This document shows, piece after piece, positions 1-5,831 of a stretch of DNA of 5,831 bases. The notes under the pieces are model-generated. The model saw only the letters and a list, made by a program, of their open reading frames with translations. It made no database searches and was not told the origin of the DNA. Made by a program: the position numbers and the translations under genes. Source of the DNA: an uncultured Emticicia sp. (lineage in GTDB: Bacteria > Bacteroidota > Bacteroidia > Cytophagales > Spirosomataceae); assembly GCF_937903345.1 (NCBI RefSeq), contig NZ_CALCZQ010000023.1, positions 1 to 5,831 on the forward strand, in the 5' to 3' direction. Position 1 is the stretch's first letter. Each line of letters begins with the position of its first letter.

Positions 1-389
1 CCATTTGAACACAAAATTAAGAGAGTTTTGTGTGCGGAAAAATTAGACAATCTCAGTTCACTGTAATAGTGTCCTAAATAAAAAGAATATATAAAACTAA
101 AATAGCTTTTACTAAGAGATTTTCCACTTACAGGTATTGGAATAAAACCATTGAAGGAAAAAGGGTATGTGTACCCATTTCTATTGCTTTTGTAAATACC
201 ATTAATATTTATAGAATCAATAAGTATATTATTTTTATAGGTATCAATACGAACTTTATTATGCTTTAAAATTTTAGTTTTACTAAGAAGTATACTATCA
301 AATTTATTCTCATTAACAAAATTCAAATGTTTGTACTGTCCTTCTGCATAAAGGATTGAACAAAAAAAGAAAAATATTATTTTTTTCAT
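1..389 (-). CDS. Small protein with signal peptide, unknown function; candidate immunity partner (3'-partial)
   Basis: ATG at 387-389 opens a frame of 129 codons that reaches the left edge without a stop. The product begins MKKIIFFFFCSILYAEGQYK: two lysines, a hydrophobic core (residues 4-13) and a probable signal peptidase I site after A15. The mature part is rich in Lys, Asn, Ser, Tyr and Phe, with no further hydrophobic segment long enough to be a clear membrane helix, so a periplasmic or secreted protein is likely. I recognise no family. The start is 16 bases after the stop of the large gene, so the two are probably co-transcribed. GC by count is about 26% over 1-360, clearly below the upstream gene. 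A small exported protein directly after a peptidoglycan-hydrolase-type C-terminus is the arrangement of periplasmic immunity proteins, but this is inference from position and signal peptide only. It could equally be an unrelated secreted protein. Confidence 0.8.
   Translation of the reverse strand, partial: MKKIIFFFFCSILYAEGQYKHLNFVNENKFDSILLSKTKILKHNKVRIDTYKNNILIDSININGIYKSNRNGYTYPFSFNGFIPIPVSGKSLSKSYFSFIYSFYLGHYYSELRLSNFSAHKTLLILCSN
345..389 (-). other. Predicted Sec signal peptide of the small downstream gene
   Basis: Residues 1-15 have a short basic N-terminus (K2, K3), a hydrophobic stretch IIFFFFCSIL and a plausible type I cleavage after L-Y-A, giving a mature N-terminus EGQYK. C10 is preceded by F-F-F, which is a poor lipobox, so export as a soluble protein is preferred over a lipoprotein. 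Confidence 0.7.
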
Positions 390-405
390 AGTTATTTTGT
401 TTTAT
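390..405 (-). promoter_or_regulatory. 16-base intergenic junction with G-free, AT-rich translation leader
   Basis: Between the TAG of the large gene and the ATG of the small gene the coding strand reads ATAAAACAAAATAACT. It has no G, so no Shine-Dalgarno pairing is possible. AT-rich leaders of this kind are usual for translation starts in Bacteroidota. There is no room for a terminator and little for a separate promoter, which supports one transcript and possibly coupled translation. Confidence 0.6.
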
Positions 406-3400
406 CTATATTATATACCACATATTTAAATAACGTTTTTCAGGACTACTACGCTTGTTTTCAGGTTTTGTTAAAATTGTATTCACTCTATTAATATCCC
501 ATAATTCTTTAGCACGAGCGTATCCTTTTAATGCTTCTATAGCATCAACTTGTGGATTATATGGATTAAACATAGGAGCAGGTATCTCATCGTGCCAAAT
601 TCCCCATTTAAAGGCAGCATCTGCAATATTATAAATTCTACTATTTTCAAATGAAAAGTTAGTTAATTCTCTTATGGTTTTATTTAGGCAAATATTCCCC
701 TCTAAGCCAATTATGGCATCTTCAAATCGTAGCATTCTATCATCAATATTATTATACACTCCATTAACTCTATAAGAAATATACAATAAGTCGTTATCAT
801 CGGCTATTGGATTTAAATTTGTTTCACTCCAAAACCAGCCTGCGGAATAGACACTATGTGGCAATTTTTCCATTTTTTCTTTGTTTTCTTGTGTAGAAGT
901 AACATCTTCATTTACAAAAAGCCCATACTTAGTATAATTGTCTTTACCAGTGATTTGAATTAAGCCCCTACCAGGGAATCCACCATATGATTCATTACTT
1001 ACCCCTCCTTCCCTTGTATAGCGTAAACTTCCAGACTCGTGTAAAATTGTACCTAAGAAATGTGCTTTCCTAAGAACAGTGTTTATGTCATTTGTGGTCA
1101 TTGTTTGATTAATAGGTTCCAAATATTTTGTTCTATTTGCTTTGCTGGCATGTGGAGCTATTGTTTTTAATTGTTCAAGCGTCAAATCTTTAGCCATATC
1201 ACAATTAGCTTCTCCTCCAAGATACCGCTTTAAGTCTAGAAATTCCTCTTTGTTATTATCTGTAATTGTAATCCAATTAGTTGAGACATTACTTTCATAT
1301 CCATAACTGATGGTTGTGCCTTTCTCATGTCTATCTTTTAATGATATATCAATTGCTGGCGGTAAAGGTACTGGGTTTACCTTCACAATATTATCACTAA
1401 AGAGTAGCTGTATGGCACTTACAGTTGTTGTTCCATCTGATAATACCAATGGTTGATAATATTCCATAACACCATTCTTTTTCTTGCCCATGCCAAACGC
1501 TATTTCATAGTTATGAATAATATCACTAATACTAACACTCTCCTTTTTATCAATATTCCCTTGGCGTATGCGTGCCAATATAGCCTTGATGGCGTCGGGT
1601 AGTTGGTAAAGTGCTTTGAGAGCATTTCGTTCTGTTTCTTCAAACGTACCCAATATGTTAGTATTGTATCCACCTGCCGTAATTGTATTGGTATATCCTT
1701 TGGCCATTTCGGTACCAAAGGCTGTGCAGTTTCCTGTCTGTAAGGCTGCCAAAATAGCTACTTGGTCAGTTGGAGCTGTAAAATTACTAAGGTCGCTGTT
1801 GCCACTATTTTTGAGAGATTGCTCTACCAAAGCAACCATCTGTTTGGCATTGGCTTCGCTCATGGTGCCATCAGCATTTTTTAGAAAACTATTGCCATTT
1901 TCGTCTTTTAGCTGTCCAATATCTTCACATAGCTTAGCTAAATAGCTAATGGTCGCTGTACTCATGGGTATCTGAGCTGCACACAATGAAGGTGTGCCAT
2001 CGGGCGAAGCAGTTATAAGAATTTCATTTTCAGTGTTTGTTCTTGCATTTGACAAAGGCGGGCAGATGGGGTCATGATTTGGTAATGATATTGTTCTTTC
2101 ACAAAGTTTTTCATCATCATCAAAAGTTTGATTTGGATAACAAGTCAACGTAAAAGCACCAAAACTTGGAACCTGACTTTTTGTTATACTGAATTTGCCA
2201 TTATTTTGGTTGGTAGCAAATACGGTACCCATTCTATCCTTAAAAGTGTAATAAGGGCATGTTTTATTATCTGTAAAATAATAACTATACGAATTTCGTG
2301 CAATGTAATTCTCACGATAACAAGTTGTTTCATTAAAACTAATAGTTGGACATGTTGTCTGAGCATTTATAGTTATTGTTTTAAAGCATACTGGTTTGGA
2401 ACAAGAAATTTCGCCTGTTTCATTAATACTCGGTGTGTTTATGCTAAAACTTGAAGGGTATCCATCACTAAGTGCATACACTTCGCTTCCTTTCCATTTT
2501 ACTTTTCCGTAGCATCCCGAAAAGTTGACAGTGGTTTTATTACTATAACTTTGTATTGGCTCTACCATAAAATCGTTGCAAGTATGTACTTTTACCGATA
2601 CAGATTTTGAAGTACAACTATTTCCATTATAAGTGCAAACAGCTTGATAAGTACCCGATACTGTTGGAGTAATTTGATTATTTGCAGAAACAGGTGAAGG
2701 GCCACGCCAAGATTGTATTGCTCCAAATTGTGTTGGGCAAGTATATCCGTCAATAGATAATGTTATAGGGCTATCACCTACATAATAATCTGTTTTTGAG
2801 GTATAAGCTTGATATTGGCTACAATTTGTAGGATTTGGCGGATAAATCTTGTTGATTGTAATGGTTTTTGTACTTACTGGACAAAGCGAACAAGAAACCG
2901 AAAATGTTTTTGGCGGTGTTACTTGCAACTTTCTTTGAGCAGATGTTATAGTAGCATCATCTGCCCAAGTCAAAACACCACCTGTTGGGCAGCCCGATAC
3001 GGTTAAAGTTATTTCACCTGTATTTTCTAAAATGAGTTTAGAAGACTCAATCTTTAAATTTGGGCAGTTTGCTTTTACTTCAACTTGCTTTGTTTGCGAT
3101 GTACATTCTCCATTAGTAAATGAACACGTAGCACTATAATTACCTACCTGAGCAACTTGAATACTATTGCTTGTTTCTCCTGTTGACCAATTGATATTAC
3201 CTCCAATGCAACCATTAGCAGTTAGTGTTACAGCAGTAGGACTTTCAACCGAAATCGTTGGAGATATTGGGCTAATAGAAAAATTTAATGTTCCTGATAC
3301 TTTGATTGGAATAGATACATTTTGCCCCCCTTGATTACAGGTTGTAGTATAGGTAGTTTCTCCACATTTTTTTATATCTATTTTCGAAGTAATTGTTGTA

Positions 3401-5831
3401 TTAGCAAAACTACCTACTGGCCAAGTGATAGTTCCTCCTAAACACCCCTTAGCTGTAAAAGTAATTAGGTCTCCAATATTTCCTTGTGTTTTATCCGCAA
3501 TAACCTCAAACCCCTCACAAACTAATTTAGGGGGTAAATCTGTAATTACATCAATAGTTATTGTTTTACTGCAACCATCAACAATATCACAAGTGGCAGT
3601 GTAGCTTGTTTTTTCAAATGGTCTTATACTTATCTCGCTACCACTCTCTCCATCGGCGTCACCTCCTTGCCAGTTGATTGTCCCAGCCGAACAGCCTTCA
3701 ACTGCAAGGTTAATCGTCTCGCCCATTTTTACACTGTTTTTACCCGTAGAAGTAGCAATAGCAAGGCTACATGGTTTTATTTTTACTGTTACTGATTCTG
3801 CACATTGTGGGTTGCTACATTTGGCTGTGTAAGTAGTGTTTTGTAAAGGCGTTACAAATATCTCAGTTCCTTCATCAATCTGTGTATCTCCTTGAAACCA
3901 AGTTATATCACCTATACAACCAGAATTTTCAGTTACTGTTAGTGCAGCATCTTCTCCCATTTCAATTGTTGCAGGTGCTTCAAGTGCAAAACAGCTTTTA
4001 CTTGAAATATTAAGTGTTACGCTTTGTTGTATAACAATATTATCCTTAATACAAGTTGCCGTATAGGTTGTTGTTTGTATTGGTGTATTGGTAATACTAA
4101 TACTATTATTATTGATATTTAACTCAACTTGTGGCGAACTACTCCATGTCAAATTTCCATTACAATTAAGAGCATCTATTTTTACAGGATATTCAGTTGC
4201 TGGAATCTCAAGTATTTTTCCATTATATGTTTTTGACTTCCCTGATAAGTCCTGAGCTGTGATGAGCAACCCCAAACTAACTGGATTCTTTACATAAGTT
4301 TCTGCTACACACGAGCTACGTCCACAGATTGCGGTATATTTTTTGTCAATTGGGGGTACTGTGATACTTGGTTGTTGAGTTAAAACGCCTTTAATACCAC
4401 CAGTGCCATCATCCCACTTTACAGTATTTCCTGCACTACAACCTGCTTGTGTTAATGTTATTCTCCCGTCTGATTCTATTTTTTGAGTGATACTGAAATC
4501 ACAGTTTTTTGTTTTGGTAGTACCACCGACACTTGATATTCTACAGGTATTTATTCCATTCGAAAAGGTCGCAATCACTGTAAAAGCTCCATCAACATCG
4601 GTAGCATAGAATTTTTTTTCATATTGACTGGTTTTATCTGCATTGCCCTGAAATTCATAACTTATATTTTTTATATCATTAACGTTTCCAGTATTACTAA
4701 ATATATTATATTCAAAATTATCGCATGTATGACCGAACAAAAATCCATCAAGTATTCCGCCACATTTGTAGCTATCATACGTTCCTCTAAGTTCATAATT
4801 GTTGCAAGAAGTTTTCTTCTCAATATCTACACTTGCAGTTGCTACACAAGTCCCTTCTGTTGTGCTACACTTAGCTGTGAACACGGTTTTCTCTATGACT
4901 CGAAAAATTAAAGTATTTTCAACACCTAAGTCATTATCCCAAGAAAAACTACCAATACAACCATTTGCTGTTAAGGTAACAGGAGAACCTTCCTCAATTA
5001 TATCTTTTGAGCTACTAATTACAAAATTCTTACATATTGCAGGTTGCACAGTAATTAAACCTGTGCTTGTACAAGACTTTGTTTCAATACCGTCTGTTAC
5101 TTCACATACCACAGAATAGCTTGTATTTTGTGTTGGAGTTACTATTAATACTTTTTTATCGGAAGAAATAGTGGCAGTTTCTCCATTTTGCCAAGAAATT
5201 ATGTTTCCTTGAATAATTCCCACGTCTTCCCCACCATTGTACCAACTAAGTGTACTGCCACAGCTGGCAGTGAGCGTTGTTTGCTCGCCTTTTGATATAT
5301 TTAAGCTACTAACTTTTAAAGAAACACTACATACTAAACCAGTTGTAAACTCACTATTTGTTGAGTCACTTACTAAATTATCACTAAGAGCAATTACTTC
5401 GTATGGATAAACTTCTGTTGGGTCTAAATTATCAATAATTACTTCATTTGTTTGAGGAAAAACTGTATGTAATTCACCATCTCTACTTTTATAAATCAAC
5501 TTATAACTTTTATGTTTAGGGTCTTTGTCCCATGACAGTTTTGTAGATTTTCCAGTTAATTTAGTGCTAAGTAAATTAATTGGAGGTGGTAATTTATGAG
5601 TTAATGTTGTAAATTCTCCGTTATTGTAAGTATCCACCACCTCATCCCCCACATAGCTCTCAATCTTAAAACCATACTGGCTGTTTTCTTGCAATTTTTT
5701 AAGATCAAAGCGGTTTGAATTGACTGTTTCTATCAACTCTCCACTATCAGCGGTTTTGTAACTAATTACATATTTAGTAAAACGCGGGTCTCCTTGCCAA
5801 GTGAGGGTGGCATCATTATAGCCAATATTGT
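406..5831 (-). CDS. Giant multi-domain surface/secreted protein with C-terminal GH19 lysozyme/chitinase domain (5'-partial)
   Basis: The frame is open from the right edge to a TAG stop at 406-408 and gives 1807 visible residues; the true start lies outside the window. The TTG at 5736 is not the start, because the 31 codons before it stay in frame and complete a fibronectin III-like fold (NDATLTWQGDP, YVISYKT). Domains in order: Fn3-like v1-77 and v81-164; Ig-like array v165-1255; unassigned, probably helical region v1256-1490; linker v1491-1548; GH19 core v1549-1711 with H-E-S at v1597-1599; tail v1712-1807. Cysteine-rich Ig modules point to folding outside the cytoplasm, but the signal peptide is off-window. 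By family knowledge GH19 enzymes cut beta-1,4 bonds between amino sugars in chitin or peptidoglycan; this copy looks closer to endolysins than to plant chitinases. Role inferred: wall-degrading effector or surface enzyme on a long stalk. It lies 16 bases upstream of a small secreted gene, probably in one transcript. Domain content is well supported, biological role is not. Confidence 0.93.
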   Translation of the reverse strand, partial: NIGYNDATLTWQGDPRFTKYVISYKTADSGELIETVNSNRFDLKKLQENSQYGFKIESYVGDEVVDTYNNGEFTTLTHKLPPPINLLSTKLTGKSTKLSWDKDPKHKSYKLIYKSRDGELHTVFPQTNEVIIDNLDPTEVYPYEVIALSDNLVSDSTNSEFTTGLVCSVSLKVSSLNISKGEQTTLTASCGSTLSWYNGGEDVGIIQGNIISWQNGETATISSDKKVLIVTPTQNTSYSVVCEVTDGIETKSCTSTGLITVQPAICKNFVISSSKDIIEEGSPVTLTANGCIGSFSWDNDLGVENTLIFRVIEKTVFTAKCSTTEGTCVATASVDIEKKTSCNNYELRGTYDSYKCGGILDGFLFGHTCDNFEYNIFSNTGNVNDIKNISYEFQGNADKTSQYEKKFYATDVDGAFTVIATFSNGINTCRISSVGGTTKTKNCDFSITQKIESDGRITLTQAGCSAGNTVKWDDGTGGIKGVLTQQPSITVPPIDKKYTAICGRSSCVAETYVKNPVSLGLLITAQDLSGKSKTYNGKILEIPATEYPVKIDALNCNGNLTWSSSPQVELNINNNSISITNTPIQTTTYTATCIKDNIVIQQSVTLNISSKSCFALEAPATIEMGEDAALTVTENSGCIGDITWFQGDTQIDEGTEIFVTPLQNTTYTAKCSNPQCAESVTVKIKPCSLAIATSTGKNSVKMGETINLAVEGCSAGTINWQGGDADGESGSEISIRPFEKTSYTATCDIVDGCSKTITIDVITDLPPKLVCEGFEVIADKTQGNIGDLITFTAKGCLGGTITWPVGSFANTTITSKIDIKKCGETTYTTTCNQGGQNVSIPIKVSGTLNFSISPISPTISVESPTAVTLTANGCIGGNINWSTGETSNSIQVAQVGNYSATCSFTNGECTSQTKQVEVKANCPNLKIESSKLILENTGEITLTVSGCPTGGVLTWADDATITSAQRKLQVTPPKTFSVSCSLCPVSTKTITINKIYPPNPTNCSQYQAYTSKTDYYVGDSPITLSIDGYTCPTQFGAIQSWRGPSPVSANNQITPTVSGTYQAVCTYNGNSCTSKSVSVKVHTCNDFMVEPIQSYSNKTTVNFSGCYGKVKWKGSEVYALSDGYPSSFSINTPSINETGEISCSKPVCFKTITINAQTTCPTISFNETTCYRENYIARNSYSYYFTDNKTCPYYTFKDRMGTVFATNQNNGKFSITKSQVPSFGAFTLTCYPNQTFDDDEKLCERTISLPNHDPICPPLSNARTNTENEILITASPDGTPSLCAAQIPMSTATISYLAKLCEDIGQLKDENGNSFLKNADGTMSEANAKQMVALVEQSLKNSGNSDLSNFTAPTDQVAILAALQTGNCTAFGTEMAKGYTNTITAGGYNTNILGTFEETERNALKALYQLPDAIKAILARIRQGNIDKKESVSISDIIHNYEIAFGMGKKKNGVMEYYQPLVLSDGTTTVSAIQLLFSDNIVKVNPVPLPPAIDISLKDRHEKGTTISYGYESNVSTNWITITDNNKEEFLDLKRYLGGEANCDMAKDLTLEQLKTIAPHASKANRTKYLEPINQTMTTNDINTVLRKAHFLGTILHESGSLRYTREGGVSNESYGGFPGRGLIQITGKDNYTKYGLFVNEDVTSTQENKEKMEKLPHSVYSAGWFWSETNLNPIADDNDLLYISYRVNGVYNNIDDRMLRFEDAIIGLEGNICLNKTIRELTNFSFENSRIYNIADAAFKWGIWHDEIPAPMFNPYNPQVDAIEALKGYARAKELWDINRVNTILTKPENKRSSPEKRYLNMWYII
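409..696 (-). other. C-terminal extension after the GH19 core, unknown
   Basis: v1712-1807 continues about 96 residues past the point where endolysin-type GH19 cores usually end. It holds an aromatic, acidic stretch (NIADAAFKWGIWHDEIPAPM), a probable helix (DAIEALKGYARAKELWDI) and a basic tail ending in KRYLNMWYII. No type IX sorting domain, LysM, SH3b or choline-binding repeat is visible. It may be a family-specific wall-binding or stabilising element. Confidence 0.5.
697..1185 (-). other. GH19 catalytic core, phage-endolysin type (lysozyme-like fold)
   Basis: v1549-1711 follows the order of endolysin-type GH19 domains: LTLEQLKTIAPHA at the entry, then YLEPINQTM, RKAHFLGTILHESGSLRYTREGG with the catalytic Glu of H-E-S at v1598 (codon 1036-1038), the substrate-cleft block GRGLIQITGKDNY at v1620-1632, SAGWFWS at v1662-1668, the I-S-Y-R-V-N-G segment ending at v1690, and DDRMLRFEDAI at the end. 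E1607 is a candidate second acidic residue. All diagnostic blocks are intact, so the domain looks active. By family knowledge the reaction is hydrolysis of beta-1,4 linkages in peptidoglycan or chitin; short loops and motif wording favour peptidoglycan, but substrate cannot be settled from sequence. Confidence 0.9.
1360..2064 (-). other. Unassigned connecting region, probably largely helical, between stalk and GH19 domain
   Basis: v1256-1490 has no Ig signature and few cysteines. Amphipathic helix-like stretches include ATISYLAKLCEDIGQL, EANAKQMVALVEQSLKN, DQVAILAALQ and ERNALKALYQLPDAIKAILA; a beta-like end (MEYYQPLVLS, VSAIQLLFS) is followed by a proline linker VNPVPLPP. I recognise no family. 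The part 1561-2040 counts 204 G+C of 480 (about 42%), higher than on either side (about 34%). Position suggests a link, processing or pre-toxin segment; this is inference. Confidence 0.5.
2065..5337 (-). repeat. Array of about 13 cysteine-containing Ig-like modules (protein-level repeat)
   Basis: v165-1255 divides into modules of about 75-100 residues: 5038-5337, 4810-5034, 4507-4806, 4279-4503, 3997-4278, 3772-3993, 3523-3771, 3292-3519, 3067-3291, 2824-3066, 2581-2823, 2353-2580 and 2065-2352. The shared plan is a Cys at the entry (C-x-x-F/L-x-I), a G-(D/E)-x-(I/V)-T-L strand, GC-x-G-x-(I/V)-x-W (for example GCIGDITW, GCSAGTINW, GCLGGTITW, GCIGGNINW), then T-x-Y-T-A-x-C, a further Cys, and a closing V-x-I strand. 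This resembles the Ig-like domains found beside CHU_C-type C-termini in Cytophaga-like bacteria. Modules 4507-4806 and 2065-2352 are divergent and lack the GC-x-G-x-x-x-W core. DNA similarity between modules is low, so the array is old rather than freshly duplicated. Likely role: a long extracellular stalk, probably stabilised by disulfides. Confidence 0.8.
5338..5831 (-). other. Two fibronectin type III-like domains at the visible N-terminus
   Basis: The first (v1-77, cut by the edge) shows ATLTWQGDP, YVISYKT, the loop before SNRFDLKKLQ, then YGFKIESYVGDEVVDTYNNGEFTT. The second (v81-164) repeats the layout: PPPINL, STKLSWDKDP, SYKLIYKS, VIIDNLDPTEVYPYEVIALSDN and a closing STNSEFTTG. The W in strand B, the Y-x-(I/L)-x-Y-K motif in strand C, the L-x-P/L-x-E before the Y-x-(F/Y)-x-(I/V) strand and the final EFTT are hallmarks of bacterial Fn3 modules. 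Such modules act as spacers or carbohydrate-contacting units in extracellular enzymes. More copies may lie upstream of the window. Confidence 0.8.

Noticed and set aside
345..389. Lipoprotein signal with Cys at residue 10 of the small gene
   Set aside because: The residues before the Cys are F-F-F, which does not fit a lipobox, and the hydrophobic core continues past the Cys to a better type I site after A15.
390..420. Transcription terminator between the two genes
   Set aside because: The gap is 16 bases and shows no inverted repeat; a T-rich run on one strand is only the poly-Lys/Phe start of the small gene.
1500..1718. Minus-strand alternate frame of 72 codons
   Set aside because: It overlaps the real frame of the large gene and shows no protein-like features.
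1855..1905. Possible calcium-binding EF-hand or dockerin-like loop (DENGNSFLKNAD, then DGTMSE)
   Set aside because: Position 6 lacks the usual glycine and position 12 is Asp rather than Glu; no paired second loop is seen, so chance resemblance is likely.
1616..1945. Plus-strand open frame of 109 codons opposite the connecting region
   Set aside because: It lies fully inside the large minus-strand gene, has no recognisable domain, and its composition is what the reverse of that coding sequence gives.
2128..3006. Plus-strand open frames at 2128-2454 and 2809-3006, and the minus-strand alternate frame 2184-2366
   Set aside because: They are embedded in the Ig-module coding region, their translations are rich in Cys, Ile and Trp as shadow frames are, and no start context or family supports them.
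4624..5119. Overlapping plus-strand open frames (4624-4911 and 4799-5119)
   Set aside because: Both are antisense to well-formed Ig-like modules, in different frames, with no domain of their own; treated as shadows.
2065..5337. DNA-level tandem repeats or CRISPR-like array
   Set aside because: The periodicity exists only in the protein; corresponding DNA segments differ widely and there are no identical direct repeats with regular spacers.

Overview
The window is AT-rich and reads entirely on the minus strand. It holds two genes, both cut by the window edges. Right to left (5' to 3' of the coding strand) these are a very large secreted-type modular protein, whose beginning lies beyond base 5831, and, 16 bases after its stop codon, the start of a small gene with a signal peptide that runs off the left edge. 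The low GC, the chain of Ig-like modules typical of Cytophagia/Flavobacteriia surface proteins, and a start codon preceded by an AT-rich leader with no Shine-Dalgarno all suggest a member of the Bacteroidota. That assignment is an inference.

The large protein (1807 visible residues, v1 to v1807, numbered from the first complete codon at the right edge) has five zones: (1) two fibronectin type III-like domains, the first cut by the edge; (2) about 13 modules of 75-100 residues, mostly Ig-like with a recurring 'GC-x-G-x-(I/L/V)-x-W ... T-x-Y-T-A-x-C' signature and about four cysteines each; (3) a low-cysteine, probably helical region with no family I recognise; (4) a glycoside hydrolase family 19 (GH19) core of the phage-endolysin type, with the H-E-S catalytic motif and the G-R-G-L-I-Q-I-T-G block; (5) a tail of about 96 residues beyond the usual end of that core. 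No type IX secretion C-terminal sorting domain is visible.

The layout (long extracellular stalk, connecting region, lytic enzyme at the extreme C-terminus, then a tightly linked small gene with a signal peptide) resembles polymorphic toxin or contact-dependent effector systems in which a wall-degrading toxin is followed by a periplasmic immunity protein. Base composition fits a modular tail: by hand count, GC is about 42% in the connecting region (1561-2040), about 33% in the GH19 and tail segment, and about 26% in the small downstream gene. The toxin-immunity reading is a hypothesis. A secreted chitinase or a wall-remodelling enzyme on a surface stalk, followed by an unrelated secreted protein, remains possible. 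No RNA gene, mobile element, CRISPR array, terminator or promoter could be supported.
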